A stretch of 64,000 bases of DNA from assembly GCA_021464245.1 (NCBI GenBank), contig JADCRB010000013.1:8964895-9028894 (forward strand), read 5' to 3'. The notes beneath the pieces were generated by a model. The model had not been told where the DNA came from. It saw nothing but the letters and a program-made list of their open reading frames with translations, and did not search any database. Position numbers and translations under genes: made by a program. The stretch's first letter is position 1, and every line of letters starts with the position of its first letter. This stretch comes from Carallia brachiata (taxonomy: Eukaryota; Streptophyta; Magnoliopsida; Malpighiales; Rhizophoraceae). Positions 39,170-51,584 of this stretch are shown one piece after another.

Positions 39170-40003
39170 GTTTTTTTTCTTTTTCTTCTTTTTTTTTTTT
39201 TGCTTTTTGCTTCACTACTCTATGGAATAATATATAACATGGGATTATGCTACTTATCAAAAAAAAAAAGCACGGGGTAATGTTTATTTTATTTCATTTT
39301 TCAGTTTTATTTCTCTCTATTTCTCATAGGACTTTATTTTTGTTCCTCTTCTTTATTTCCCTATCTTAGGAACAGAACTTTTTGCTACTTAGCATGTGTT
39401 TGTTTACAGTAAAATAGTTTACTGAAAATTTTTTTTCTCATTTTCTAGTATATGTTTCTCGGAAAATGAATAGTCAACAAAAAATTTTAAGAAAATTTTA
39501 GAATTTTCAGGTAAAATAACTTATACTCATTCAGAGCGTAAGTTATTTTCTGGAAATAACATAAATTGTACTTTAAGTGAGTGACAAAAGAAAATCATTA
39601 TTTTCACTGTGAACATTTTCTCTTACAAATATTTTAAAAAATAAATTATTTTCTAACAAACAAACGACCTTTAAAAAATGATTCAAATGCCAAGAATTTT
39701 TTTCAAGGAGCTTTTTGGTTTCTTTTCCAGTTTTTTTTTTTTTTTTTTTTTTGTTCTTTTTACTTCACTACTCTTTGGAACAATATATAACATGGGGTTA
39801 TGCTACTTATCAAAAAAAAAAGAAAACATGGGGTTATGTTTATTTTCCTTCATTTTTCAGTTTTATTTCTCTCTATTTTTCATAAGATTTTATTTTTGTT
39901 CCTCTTCTTTATTTCCCTATCTTAGGAACAGAACTTTTTGCTGCTTAGAGAATGATTCAAATGCCGGGGATTTTTTTCAATGAGCTTTTTGGTTTCTTTT
40001 CTA
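39170..40003. repeat. Tandem duplication of a unit of about 275 bp; first copy split by an insertion
   Basis: Copy 1 is 39170-39392 plus 39677-39727; copy 2 is 39728-40003. Shared landmarks include CTTCACTACTCT, AATATATAACATGGG, TTATGCTACTTATCAAAAAA, TTCCCTATCTTAGGAACAGA, then ATGATTCAAATGCC and GAGCTTTTTGGTTTCTTTTC. Copy 2 runs straight from the CTTAG end of the first block into AGAATGATTC. Copy 1 has 284 extra bases at exactly that point. Confidence 0.8.
39393..39676. mobile_element. MITE-like insertion inside copy 1 of the tandem duplication
   Basis: Absent from the otherwise collinear second copy, so its limits are fixed within a few bases. Its ends are inverted: ATGTGTTTGTTTACAGTAAA at the left against GGTCGTTTGTTTGTTAGAAA read from the right. 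TGTTTGTTT-type ends occur in plant hAT-like MITEs, but with no clear 8-bp target duplication the superfamily is open. No coding frame. Confidence 0.6.
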
Positions 40004-41643
40004 GGTGCATGACGACCACCAGTTTGTTAAAGTTTGGGCCTGGACTGTTTTCTAGAGGTCAAAGTTTTTTATTTTTTCCTGATTAATATAAATCGGTAAG
40101 CATAAATAGTATGTCACAAATCCGCTAGAAAGAATTGTACTAGATTACCACATGAAATAAGTTGAATAATTTAAATTGAATTTGTGAGAGAACAAACTTT
40201 ACGAATTAAACAAAACAAAGTTTACTGAACCGTTCGCAAACCTAAAAGGCCATTATATATTTAGTCTTACCATTTAACTTGACAGGGTCAAAATCCTTAT
40301 ATTTCACACAAAAACAAGCCTTTCTACTATTTCAACCCCAAAAGCGGTGATAGAGATTAGGCTGATTAGGCTTTTCTAGTTCAATCCATTGCACTTGTGT
40401 GTTGGATTGTTGTAACCAATGTAACCATTTGTAGCTAATTTGTTGCCTTTTCCCTCGTTAATTAATAGCTAGATTTTTAATTATAGCTATAGTTTCACAT
40501 TAATTGTTTAGCTTCCAAGTTGTAGGTTTACATTAGATTGAATCACTCTATGATTTCAACACATTTAGATCGGGCCAGGTAGGCAGCCAAGCCGATAATC
40601 ACAAATCATAAGGGCTAGCCCAAGTTGAAAAACAGCTTCGGTACTAGTCTCCCCGACAGTTATCCCTCGTTTGGTGAAAAGGTTCAGAAAAAATGAAAGG
40701 AAAAAAATATGAAAAAAATCATGATTTTTTTGTAACTTAATGGATATAATTTTATTTTTAAAAATTCATAATTTAAACTATATACAAAATTTTCTTAACA
40801 AATCTATCATTCCTTTCAGTTTAATGAACGAAATTTGTTAAAAATAACGACTTATCTCAGTAATACGAACGACAGCAACGTGTAACATAAACACAACTAC
40901 TAGAATTCACATTAAATAAAAAGTTGACCATTAAACTCGCCGCCATGTTTAATTTGTTTGAAGAAATTTCAACAGAGCTTAAATGGTAAATTTTAAAAAA
41001 TGATGTTATAATTGTTAATCCACGCAAAGATCATGATTTTTTTTAGATATTAACCAAAAAAAAAAATGAAAGACAAATTTTTGTAAATACTGAGAAATAG
41101 GCTAAAAATTAAGGCTCTAAGTAGGGGCTCACTGTTGTTAAGGGAAAGAAACAAAGAGTGGTTTCACTGGTAGGACTCTTAGCAAAATCATCCCATTCAG
41201 TTTCAGGGAAATATTTCAAGGCCATGCACTCCATTCAGCACTAAACACGATACCGATCGTATGCTTGTGGGCAGCTGCCAGCAGGTGAACCTGCTTCAAA
41301 GCTTCAAAATTAGAACTTAGAATCCAGCTCCCATCCAAGTCATCAAAGTTACCCACCCAACCCATCAGAAATAGAGAGCACTCCCACAACGTGGCCAGAT
41401 GGCTTGAGTCATTCACTCTACTGCCATCCCTTCTGTAAGCATAGTTCACAAACTTGTACATCCCAATAGCTTACGTTCTCATCACTAAAATTAACTAAAT
41501 AACGAAATTGTCAAAGTTCAGTAAATTATGAATCCAGTAAGTTATGAACTACAAGAATTTGTAGCACTCGTAATGTCAATTGGATCAACGATATGATTGT
41601 GTCTCATGGTTCAAGACCAATTGTAGACCAAAATGGCTCGACT
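40004..41643. other. Spacer and DAD1 3' flank, with an unexplained open frame
   Basis: Mostly AT-rich spacer. Near DAD1, on the minus strand, 41461-41216 is open for 81 codons (AAAHKHTIGIVFSAEW and so on). The next frame continues with protein-like wording (KYFPETEWDDFAKSP) to about 41120. It could be DAD1 3' UTR or a decayed gene; I recognise no family. Confidence 0.35.
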
Positions 41644-43906
41644 TTAGCCCAAGAAATTCATAATGACCAAATGAAGCACCAAATTGCAGAGAACAAAATC
41701 AGCAAAAGCACGCTCTGGTGGTAAATCCTGTATTTCAATGGAACAAAGACCAAAGTGTTAAAGTAGAAGTATACCTATAGCAGTAAGAACACACAGGCAA
41801 AGGATAAAAGGATGTTATTTATACTTCCATCCTTAGTCCTTCCAACAAAACAAGTCGGGAGGGGGTTGGAGGTGATTCTACTAAAATTTGGAAAGGATAT
41901 AATCTGAAGCTCTTCCTACCAGCATTTTCTTGCCAAGTAATTAAGTATAAGGCAAACAAAGTTTTCAACTATCTTTACCTTGAATTCCTTGTTTTCTTTG
42001 TTCACCTGGATACGGAGACAAACTGCAACAAAAGAATGATTTTCAAAAATGCAATTCTCAGGGTCAATGGAAAACAAATTGTTATCCAAAAACAATACTT
42101 ATATGGGCCTACTTGCCTGCAAGTACTGCTGTTCCTACACAGGATAGTACTCCAGACAGAAAAGAGTTAAATGGAAATGATCCAACCATAGCCATATAAG
42201 CAACCTGCTCATCCAAAAGAAAGTTGAAAATGTCTCAGGTTTTGACATAATGACAAAATGGTCAGTGACCAAATTATGTAAATGCTAACATGAAGAAGCA
42301 AGCTCCCAAAGGATAAATAATGTGCAAACAATTGCTGCATGGCTTCAACCATACACTAAATGCTACTGGTGAGATATGGATTTCACACAGGCATTTGGCT
42401 GTCCTGTTGAACAATTAGAAACCCTTCATGTTTAAGCAAAAATACATATTGTTCTACTTTTATAGGGGTTCAGTCAGTCCATGCATTCATCTGCTAATCA
42501 AAGGTGGTTTTGCATTCATCAAAGATTATCATTTTTCTCTATCAAACATCGACAACATCAAATGATGTATGTTGCAACCCTGTGATGATGGTAAGCTAAG
42601 GATAACAAGGTTAACTTAAAAGTTTGGCATCCCAGCCTGCTTATTGTCATGCTTCTAGCTCCTATGAGAGGGCATGGGATATATACTTTTTCCAAGAATG
42701 CTAGACGTGTGGTTAAAATACACTACCAAGAGAGTCAATCAACCACTGACTCATCCATCATATGTTCAGAAGGGGGAAAGCAATTTGCTCTAATCGGAGA
42801 TCTTCAAAAACATGCATGCATTAACATAGCTTCATAGAGATGTAACACAAGCTAATATCCTCATTAGGACAGACACCGACTTTGAAATATGACTGCCAAA
42901 TCAAGTTTTGGACTACAATAAGTTGCCAAAGGAAGCAAGGCATATAATTTTTCCAAGAATGTTAGATGCGTGGTTAACCCATAAAACATTAAAAGAAGGG
43001 AACCCACCAGTGTGCCAATACATCGCCAAGCGACTCAACCAGTCAATAATTCCTCATATGTTCCAAAGGGGGTCAGTGATTGAACAAATTTGAGATTTTC
43101 AGAATACATGCAGATGTAAAACAACAATCTAATCTTCTCTGCCATTGTCCGCTAGATGCCCCTAATGAAGACAGAAACCTTACAAATATCCATCTAGAAG
43201 GTTGTTTTGCGAATACTACAGTGAAAAAAGTATACCAGTAGACACCTTCAAAGTCATATGGGTTCTTACCCAAAAGTATCAATATCATAAGTCACCGAAA
43301 ACTCCTCTTTAAGCTCAGGAACATTAAAGAATGGATGTCTACATACATAATCAGGTGAGCGCGGAAGCAATAACATATCAAATTTGCGGGTCACTGTTGC
43401 CTATACATGATTCATTTAGCAATAGAGAGAGTATCCATAAAGGTCAACCACGTCAATACCCAGATTGCTGCATCCATAGAATTGGAATAAATCGCGAACA
43501 ATTCACCTAGCACGTATTGGCCAATCACATACAAAAGCAACTCCAAAGCAATAAAACAGAAACGGATCGATTTTTTTTTTTTTTTTTTTGAAACTCGCAC
43601 TCTTTTAGCTGTTGAGACCCATCTAAAACAACAACTCTACAAATTTTCATAAACCAATTAAATGATATGCTTTGACATAAAGCCAGAATTCGATCGATTG
43701 GCGCGGTTAATAAATCGTCCAAACATTACCCGATTTCGTCTACAGAGCAACAAATAAATATATATTTTTTTAAAAAAAGTAACCATGAAGCGACAGTAGG
43801 AAGTACCTGGATCAGAGCCGTGAAAACCGCAAAACCCACATACAGATCGATGATCTGCGTCCAAAAAACAAAAAAAAAAAAATCAGTAAATAAATTGCAT
43901 CCAAGA

Positions 43907-43941
<35 letters not shown>

Positions 43942-44052
43942 TGGGGATGGATGGAATGATGGAGAGACCTTTAGGTTGGTGGGAGTGGCAGCGTAAGCAG
44001 AGCGAAGGGATTGGAAGAGCGCTTGGGCCTCCTTGCTCGTCGATCTCCCCAT
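41644..44052 (-). CDS. DAD1: DAD1, oligosaccharyltransferase subunit (OST2), complete
   Basis: Small ER membrane subunit of oligosaccharyltransferase, needed for N-glycosylation and for keeping cells alive (defender against death). Five exons: 43969-44052, 43807-43854, 42117-42204, 41979-42022 and 41644-41727. They sum to 348 bases, or 115 residues, the exact family length. The protein begins [20 protein letters not shown], has [16 protein letters not shown] in exon 2, [21 protein letters not shown] in two overlapping parts of exon 3, and ends [18 protein letters not shown]. Three hydrophobic segments are evident. Intron 3 has a GC donor (GCAAGT, 42116-42111), and only this choice keeps the conserved LAVCLRIQV junction. 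The last exon is preceded by a 251-base intron. No frame damage. Divergent to the Rossmann-protein gene, 2.7 kb upstream. Confidence 0.97.
43908..43932. repeat. (AT)n microsatellite in DAD1 intron 1
   Basis: AT dinucleotide run of about 25 bases followed by a short GA run, within the 114-base first intron. Confidence 0.9.
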
Positions 44053-46752
44053 TTTTTCTTTCTTCTGACACTGCTAGGTCCTATGCCAGCCGTCTGCTAG
44101 TTTCCAGTCCCAAAACGAAAAGCTAGCTGCTGTAGCTTTATGACCAAATCAAAACGGCCGCGTTTGATTATTTTCGAACAGTGATCGAGGTGTATATATA
44201 TATATATATATACAGAAGCCGAAATCAAAATTGATCTTCAGCAAGCCCAGGCCGTTCGATGGGCCAAATAATATCTGGGCTTGCATAATGATGAGTGAGA
44301 TTAATAATTTTTATTAAATATTATAAAGTTTATTCTTCCATTAATTAATGTAAAGATTTAATTTATTAATTTAATAATATAGTGTCATATTTATTTTCTC
44401 ATCTCTTTAACCAAAAAGGCAAAAAAATATTTAAGCCACAATCTTTTTCATCGTTTTGAATTTCATCCACATCATTTTTTTAGGATGTCCTTTTAACTTG
44501 ATTTCGTTATATAAATTAATAATTTTTTGAGTTTTTACAAATTTTCTTAAATTAGGTTAATTGGGCACTTAAAATTTAAGGTTCATTTTAATTTATGGAT
44601 TTGGGCCTGATTAATTAAGAGGGTTTGTATGGCTCGAGCGTAGTTCAATCTTCGTGGATGCCAACCAGCTCTTTGTCTTTTGTTTATATAGGTTTTTTTT
44701 TACTTCTTAGAATGCCACGTTATCGCCCTCGACGACTTTCATTTACTATAGTTAACGTCATGTTATAATTATATATATAAAAAAAATTCTAAGGTACTTT
44801 TGAAAAGTTAAACTGTTTTTTTAATTAAAAAAAAAGTTATTGTAAGGATGTCAGAATTTGCAGATTAATATTAAATAATATTCAATTGTAACGTCTTATT
44901 CAATCACTATAAAAAGGTAGATTTACTATTTAAATATCAATGAAATCGAATGTAATTTTACCACTATGAACTACGACAAATGCTAAGTTTATAATCCAAT
45001 GCTGTATCATAACCTTTTTTTATTGTTGTGGACACTCAGTCATTTACTAAGAGAAGGCAAAGATACGGAATCTCAACTTGAGTTGCTAACATTGCTGACT
45101 TACTACTAATATTAAAAAGTTGTGCTTTATTTTAAGAAAATAAAGAGTTGGTATTATTTTTTTATATTAACCTATTCTTTTTTTTTAATCCAAAAAAAAT
45201 TATTATGAATATATCAGTCATTAAATTCTTAAATTGTAGTTGAACTAACATTGTTTGAACACCTTATTTAATAACTCTTATAGGGTTTGACTTACTACTC
45301 AAACATTGATGGGTTCGAGCGTGACTCTTTTAAATTAGTCATGGTAATTCTGAATTTAGAATTAGAGACGTGTAGCGTCCGTCATTACTAAACAGGAAGA
45401 CGTTTAGCAGTACACGCTACTAATAAAATTCAAACTCAAATCATAAATAAAAAAAATATACTAAATTACTATTAAACTACCACTTCAAATGTGTTGACCC
45501 ATTAATCAATCAAGCAATTTTTGCATCGTTATGCCAAGCAATGAGATACTCTATGGTAACAATTAGTTTTTTCTCAAAATCGTGTCCGTAATGCTTTGAA
45601 TTTTGTAAAAAATTAATTCCATTGACTTTAACAACAAAATTTTGACACTCCGCTGTGTAATAATAATAAAATAAAAAAAACAAAAAAAAACTAGTTCGAG
45701 ACCTAAATGCAGATGAATAAGTTCATTCTAACCTTTGAAAAAACTTGTAAAATTTGCACGTTGTTGTGTTATTATTATTAACCCCAAGCAAACAAAAACC
45801 AAAACAAGATTTCAATAAAAATGACTGAGAGCAAAGGAAAATTTTTTTTGAGAAGAATTCTAGACAAGCCACATATATTTCCTATATATTATGTAGGCTT
45901 TTTTTTTTAGTATACACGAGTACTACCACCATTAGATCTGATGATCGCAGTCCAATCAAAACCGCCCAGGCTTCTTTTTCTACATGATATTCGTGTGCGG
46001 AGAATCATTTTTCTAGTTAATAAACGTAACATTATTTAATACACCGTACAAATTATTTTACATTGAAAATTTTTTATATAACATAGAAAATTTTATGATT
46101 TTATATTATTTTGTTATGTATTTTTTTTTGTTAAAAAAAAATGTATCATATTTTTTAACAGTAAATGAAAAGTGTATTATTAATATATAAATTATTATAC
46201 TTATAAAATGAGGTTACGAATTACTTATTGACTATTTAATTAATCTCTTTTATAGAAAAAAATTCATCACTTGAGCACTTATAGGTTTAAATGTGACTTT
46301 GTCACAACTATGATAATTATTAAATCTTGGACCTAACATCCAATCTTCATCAAATCATTTAAACTCAACATTGAAGTAAAGACACCCAACCTCCGACAGT
46401 AAGGAAATTGATAGAATTTAGATTTGAATTAAATCGTAAAAATTTATCAAATTATTATTAAATTATTATTAAATTATTATTATGAATAAAACTGTACATC
46501 ATTTATATATTATATAAAATATATTTATATAATACTAAATACTTCGTATATATATAATATAAAATTATAACATTATTATTATTATTATTTGTTTTGTGTC
46601 GAATGCCTCGGAACTTTTGTTTGTTCGTCACAAGACATCAGGATCTCACAATTGGCTCACTCGTCGGAAGTAACAGAGAGAGAGAGAGAGAGAAACGGAG
46701 AAGAAATTGAAAAAAAGTCGCCAACTGGAGTCTGAGGGTGTGGTTGCAGGCA
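44053..46752. promoter_or_regulatory. Divergent intergenic region between DAD1 and the Rossmann-protein gene
   Basis: The two genes are transcribed away from this 2.7-kb stretch, so it should hold both promoters. On the DAD1 side there is a TA microsatellite at 44191-44212, about 140 bases upstream of the ATG. On the other side a GA tract (46673-46693) lies about 60 bases upstream of the ATG at 46753. The middle is AT-rich. Around 45430-45500 and 46250-46460 it carries wording shared with 3966-4160 and 60230-60290 (for example TTCATCACTTGAG and AAATTACTATTAAACTA), a dispersed non-coding repeat. Confidence 0.45.
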
Positions 46753-49700
46753 ATGACGACGTCGTTTGCATGTTGTCCAGTCATTCCTAGACCTCGCAGC
46801 AGCACTTTCTCTGTTTCATCACCTTCTTTCCCATCTCGCCTATCCTCCTCCACGTCCTTCTCTTTTTCTAATCAACGGTTCTCTCTCTTCCTCTCTCTCT
46901 CTCTCTCTCTCTCAAACCCTTTTTTTCTGTTATTTTTTTTAATTTTTTGTTGAGAAAATTTGGTGAATTTAATGTTAAATAGTGAAGCATTACAGAACTT
47001 CTTTTGACGAAAGAAATTGATTAAGATAGAATAGTGGGGTTCCTTGTGTTAATTAATTGAGATTGAATTTGCCTTTAAAATTTTAGTTCCAACCCAAATT
47101 CCAATGAGTATTGATAAGTGTCTCTGTTGGTCGGTCAAGAACTGTTCTGTATTTTTTAACTTAAGATTGGAAGAGAATATGTTTCTGATTCTGTGATTTT
47201 AATTTTCATGAGTCATGTTTAGTAGCGTCTCTAAGTGCAGGAGTAATGAGTCCACCAAAGCATTGCATATTTTAGATTAGTTGGAATCCATTTCTGGGTC
47301 TCATGAAGATATAATGACAGACACACTAATCCAACGGTACAAATGTTAACAGTAAACTTATTGCAGAATCAAGTCTTAAGCACTACCCCATATAATGAAT
47401 TCTGCATTAGTCTAAACTCACTATTTTTTATGTTATGACATTCCTTTTCGGGATGCCTTGGTGAATGTTGTGTGTGTGTGTGTGTGTGTGTTTCCTTTGC
47501 TTTGTTCAAAGAAAAAATCTAAACTCTTAAGCTAGTTCAAAGTCTTCCATATGGTAATGGTTACTGGAAAGTGTATGAGGTTCTAGGACAATAACGTATA
47601 TAGATCAGTGAATAAACGAAATAAATACGATGATTTATTTCCCCCATTTAGCTCCTGCTATTGTTTTATTCACTTTACAAGCCACTTTTTATTCTTTCTG
47701 TTGTCTACATTGTCTTTTTAGGCTGAAACTAATGGTGTTTTATGCTTGATTAGCATGTGCAAGTTTCGTGTCAGATGCAACTATGCAGAAGCAAGCGTAA
47801 CAGATGACTACAATACTGCAGCTATTGATGTCGTTGCTAACGTCAAGCCTGAGCGGGTGCAAATGAGCCTGACTATTTATCATTTTTTGTTCTTTTTTGG
47901 CCACTTTTTCGTGAAAGAATCTTACCAGCATGCTTTTCTAGTAGATTGTAGTCTAGGAGGCACTGGTTTTGTTGGTTCCGCCATATGCAAGGCTGCTGTA
48001 TCTAAGGGCGTAGAAGTTATAAGTCTCAGCAGGTGCAAGATATATTCCAGTTTTCAAACAACTGGCTTTGCATGTTATTCATGTAGTGATCCTTGTGTTC
48101 TTACCTATTGCATGTCTTGTTTTCTTTAGTATTTTCTCCGTATTACTTGGTTTGAAGGCTGAAATTTTGTCATGCTCCAGGTCTGGGCGACCTACTTACC
48201 CAGGATCATGGGTGGATCAGGTCACTTATGTACCAGGCATGTGTTATTTCTAATGGATTTTTGAGTTGATTTGATATCATTGTTGACTATGTAAATAGTT
48301 CTAGACCCAATTTATATTTTGCACTAACTATGAAACATTGTTATTTTAATTGAAAATTTGACATTGGTAATGACAGAAGAAGGAGAACAATGTATTGTGT
48401 ATTGAAAATTCTTGTTGAATAGTAATTGGTGAAATATTTATTTTCATTTGCAAAAGCTGTAGTGGCAACAGCTGAGAAGTATAATGTGGTATGGAGTATC
48501 ATAATTACCCCTCTGATTTATGATGCTATTTTTGACACCCAAATCCTCAGGACAACATGTGATTGTTTCAATTTCCAGATTCTATTATATTCAATCTCAA
48601 AGCCAATTTTTTATAAAAATCTATGTTTTTTCAAGTAAACTTTGTCTATTTGTCAACCATTAAGAGCATCCATGAATTATTGTTGGCAAGCAGCAATATG
48701 TCATCATCTGGATAGTGTCTCTTTCAGTAAGTGTTTATTTAACTGTTCATTTAGTCATAGAATGAGCAAAATTGTTTCATGGATCATTCTCTTCTGTATG
48801 AATTTCTAGTTATCCATTGTTCATTATCATGTTCAATGTAATGACAAATGTTAAAAAGCTGCTATGAAATACTATTGTCATAGTATTAGCATGATTGTCC
48901 TGCCAAAAGTGATGCCAAAACAACTAAGCATCATCTAATGCCTTTAGATGGATGATTTTGACGAAAAATTGGCACATATAAGAGGCCCCTTTGACCCCCC
49001 ATTTTCAGTTTTGGGGCCATTTTTACCCACCATTACACTTTGCTTTTGAGACACGTACATGTTATTCTTTTTCCTTGTTTGGTTCATGCTTTCACCACTT
49101 GTGACCATAGAGCTTGCCTTAGGTGCTGGTTTATTGGCCCAACTACTACAAAGCTTCAATGAGCATCATTTAATATGATGAATATATTTACCTTTCCTAA
49201 ACTTAAGACTGTTACCAGTTTGCAAGGAAGAATATGAAACTGTCTGATGCTCTGATCCAGCAAGCCAGGTCTGCCTAGACTTGCAGACTTGGTGCATGCC
49301 TGACCAGTCTTAGTATAGTCGTGAAAATTTAAAATATAGATATCTCTGGATGTGTGCCTATTACTATAGAATGTTTGAACACTTCATGAACTTTTGAAGC
49401 TTTTGAAGATTTCTATAGTGCTATATGTTTGTGCAATTTAGGGTTTGGCTTCATTGTGATCGTTTTCTTGATTATTATGTCTCACATGGTCATAGCTTCA
49501 TTATTGATCCTAAATGTTAGGATTATTTTCGTGTCTTTTAGGAGATGTTTTCTATGTAAATTGGGATGAAGTTCTTGTTGGGGCCACTGCTGTTGTTTCA
49601 ACCCTTGGAGGTTTCGGCAATGAGGAGCAGATGCAAAGGATCAACGGAGAGGCTAACATTGTTGCAGTGAATGCTGCGAAGGAGTTTGGTAAGAATCATC

Positions 49701-51171
49701 ATAAGTCAATTTAATGTAGATATTTATCTTGATTGAGCATATTTACATCTAAATGTGGTGAAATGTGCATGTATGCTTCATACAGGTGTCCATGTGGTCT
49801 TTTGTTACCTTTTAAGATACTAAAGTGGTTGACTGTTGTCTTTGATAAATAACTCTGTGTATATACTGTAGATTGCTTTCAAAGATAATCATTGCCCTAA
49901 AACTGATTTCGAAACAAGTTATGAGTAAGCATGTTTTTTTTGTTGATACAACCTTCTTCTTTGTTGCTACAAAATGCAAGTGACTGGAAGCGTCAGTAAG
50001 CATACTCCAAACAAAATGGGGATGAGAAGAAGGGAAAAAACAGGAAATGAAATTTCCTTTTTTTATCTGATATCACATTAAACATCACCCATCTGTGATC
50101 CTTGATTAAATAGTGTTGCGGTAATAGTTACAGTATAGAGGTCATGATTCCATGGATGTAGCATATAAACCTTTTGAATTCGTAATGTGGGTATTTTGCA
50201 AGTTCTCTTGTGACTTTCTGGTAAGCGTCTGTTAATCAATTTTTCTCTTCCTGGAGATTAGTCATTCCTAACTTCCGATTGCTTATCTTTCTCATGCAGG
50301 AATTCCCAAGTTTATTTTGATCTCAGTGCATGATTACAATCTGCCGCCATTTTTACTTTCTTCTGGGTACTTCACAGGAAAGAGAAAAGCTGAATCAGAG
50401 GTTCTCTCTAAATATCCAAATTCTGGTAATTCATACCTTCCCTTTCTTAGCCTGGTAGTGTCTTAGGAACTTTTGATGTTCCTGTCTCAAGGTTTGGGAT
50501 AGTCTTACTGGCGTCTTTGTGAGAAAAAAAACAAATGGAATGGAAAAGAAACTTTTAACATTGTTTTGGCCGAAACACTGTTGTCTGCTTCCAAACCAGC
50601 ATGCTATTCCAAATCTTTGAAATAAAGCAGACGGATGAAACTGTACTACTGATTTGAAAAGGCCTGTTTCTGTTTCCCTTGAATTGAACTCCTTTTGGCT
50701 CAGGCTGAGTGCAAGGACTTGGGTGGGAAATGATCAATACTGTCCAAAACTTCACTTTATTCTGAGATAAGAATTCGTATTAACCCCTCCCCCCATAAAA
50801 GATAACTATGGAGGCAAAGAAACCCTAAAATCTCCCTGACTCTTCCTCCCAGTCTCATTTTCTATTTTTCTTCAATTGCTTTTTCCTCAGGTGTCGTCTT
50901 GAGACCTGGTTTCATTTATGGCAAAAGGCGGGTTGATGGCCTAGAGATTCCTCTAGATTTGATTGGGGAGCCGATTGAGAAAATTCTCCGTGCTACTGAG
51001 AACTTCACCAAACCATTAGCATCTCTTCCAGCATCAGATCTCCTCTTGGCACCCCCAGTCAGCGTTGACGATGTTGCATTTGCAGTGATAAATGCAGTAA
51101 CTGATGACGACTTCTTTGGAGTCTTTACAATTGAACAAATCAAGGAAGCTGCAGCAAATGTGAAAGTGTAG
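46753..51171 (+). CDS. Plastid NAD(P)-binding Rossmann-fold protein, At1g32220 type (atypical SDR)
   Basis: Epimerase/SDR-like protein; the Arabidopsis relative is found in chloroplast plastoglobules, and its reaction is unknown. Exons 46753-46877, 47754-47856, 47929-48032, 48181-48236, 49542-49688, 50300-50425 and 50891-51171 sum to 942 bases (313 residues). The N-terminus is Ser/Thr-rich and acidic-poor, a typical plastid transit peptide. The nucleotide-binding loop GGTGFVG is in exon 3 and a YFTGK (YxxxK) motif in exon 6. The C-terminal half (LRPGFIYGKRRVDGLEIPL, then DDDFFGVFTIEQIKEAA) is well conserved. Intron 4 has a GC donor (GCATGT at 48237). The exon 3 start is the weak point: the natural acceptor at 47944 would give Ile-Val-Val and then a stop, because one C seems to be missing. 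An upstream CAG at 47926-47928 keeps the frame (see findings). The donor of exon 1 (GTTCTC) is also weak. Confidence 0.85.
46889..46912. repeat. (CT)n tract at the start of intron 1
   Basis: About 24 bases of CT dinucleotide just after the first donor of the Rossmann-protein gene. Confidence 0.85.
47468..47491. repeat. (TG)n microsatellite in intron 1
   Basis: About 24 bases of uninterrupted TG dinucleotide. Confidence 0.95.
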
Positions 51172-51584
51172 AGTAGTCTCTTGAAATTGTTGTAGGACTG
51201 AGAGTTCCATTAGATTTCCAGGTAAATACATGACATGTTACCTGCATTTTGCACAAAGCTACCTTGAAGCTTTTCAACCTGCTAATGCAGGTGTCTTCTA
51301 AGGCAAATATAAAATTATAGGTTTTTTTCTTTGGAAGACCTCAATTTGGTGGCAAATGTTTCTCAATTTAGAAAACGGGGAAAAATATTTGGTCCAAGTA
51401 AAAATTTTACATTATTAACTTTCCCAAAACTTACTTCCACTCAAATTAATGGTAAGCATGGCATCCAAGAATATCTTAGTTAATAGATCAGGCATATTTT
51501 TTTAAACTAATCAAGCAGCAATATTGGCGGACCAAAGTGAAGAACTATACTTTGTTCTACTATGAAATGCACACAAATATTAAT
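51172..51584. other. 3' flank of the Rossmann-protein gene
   Basis: The first part should be 3' UTR. No further coding is evident before the chitinase relic. Confidence 0.45.

Noticed and set aside
39678..39983. 101-codon Phe-rich plus-strand frame
   Set aside because: Arises from the T-rich tandem duplication; no real protein character.
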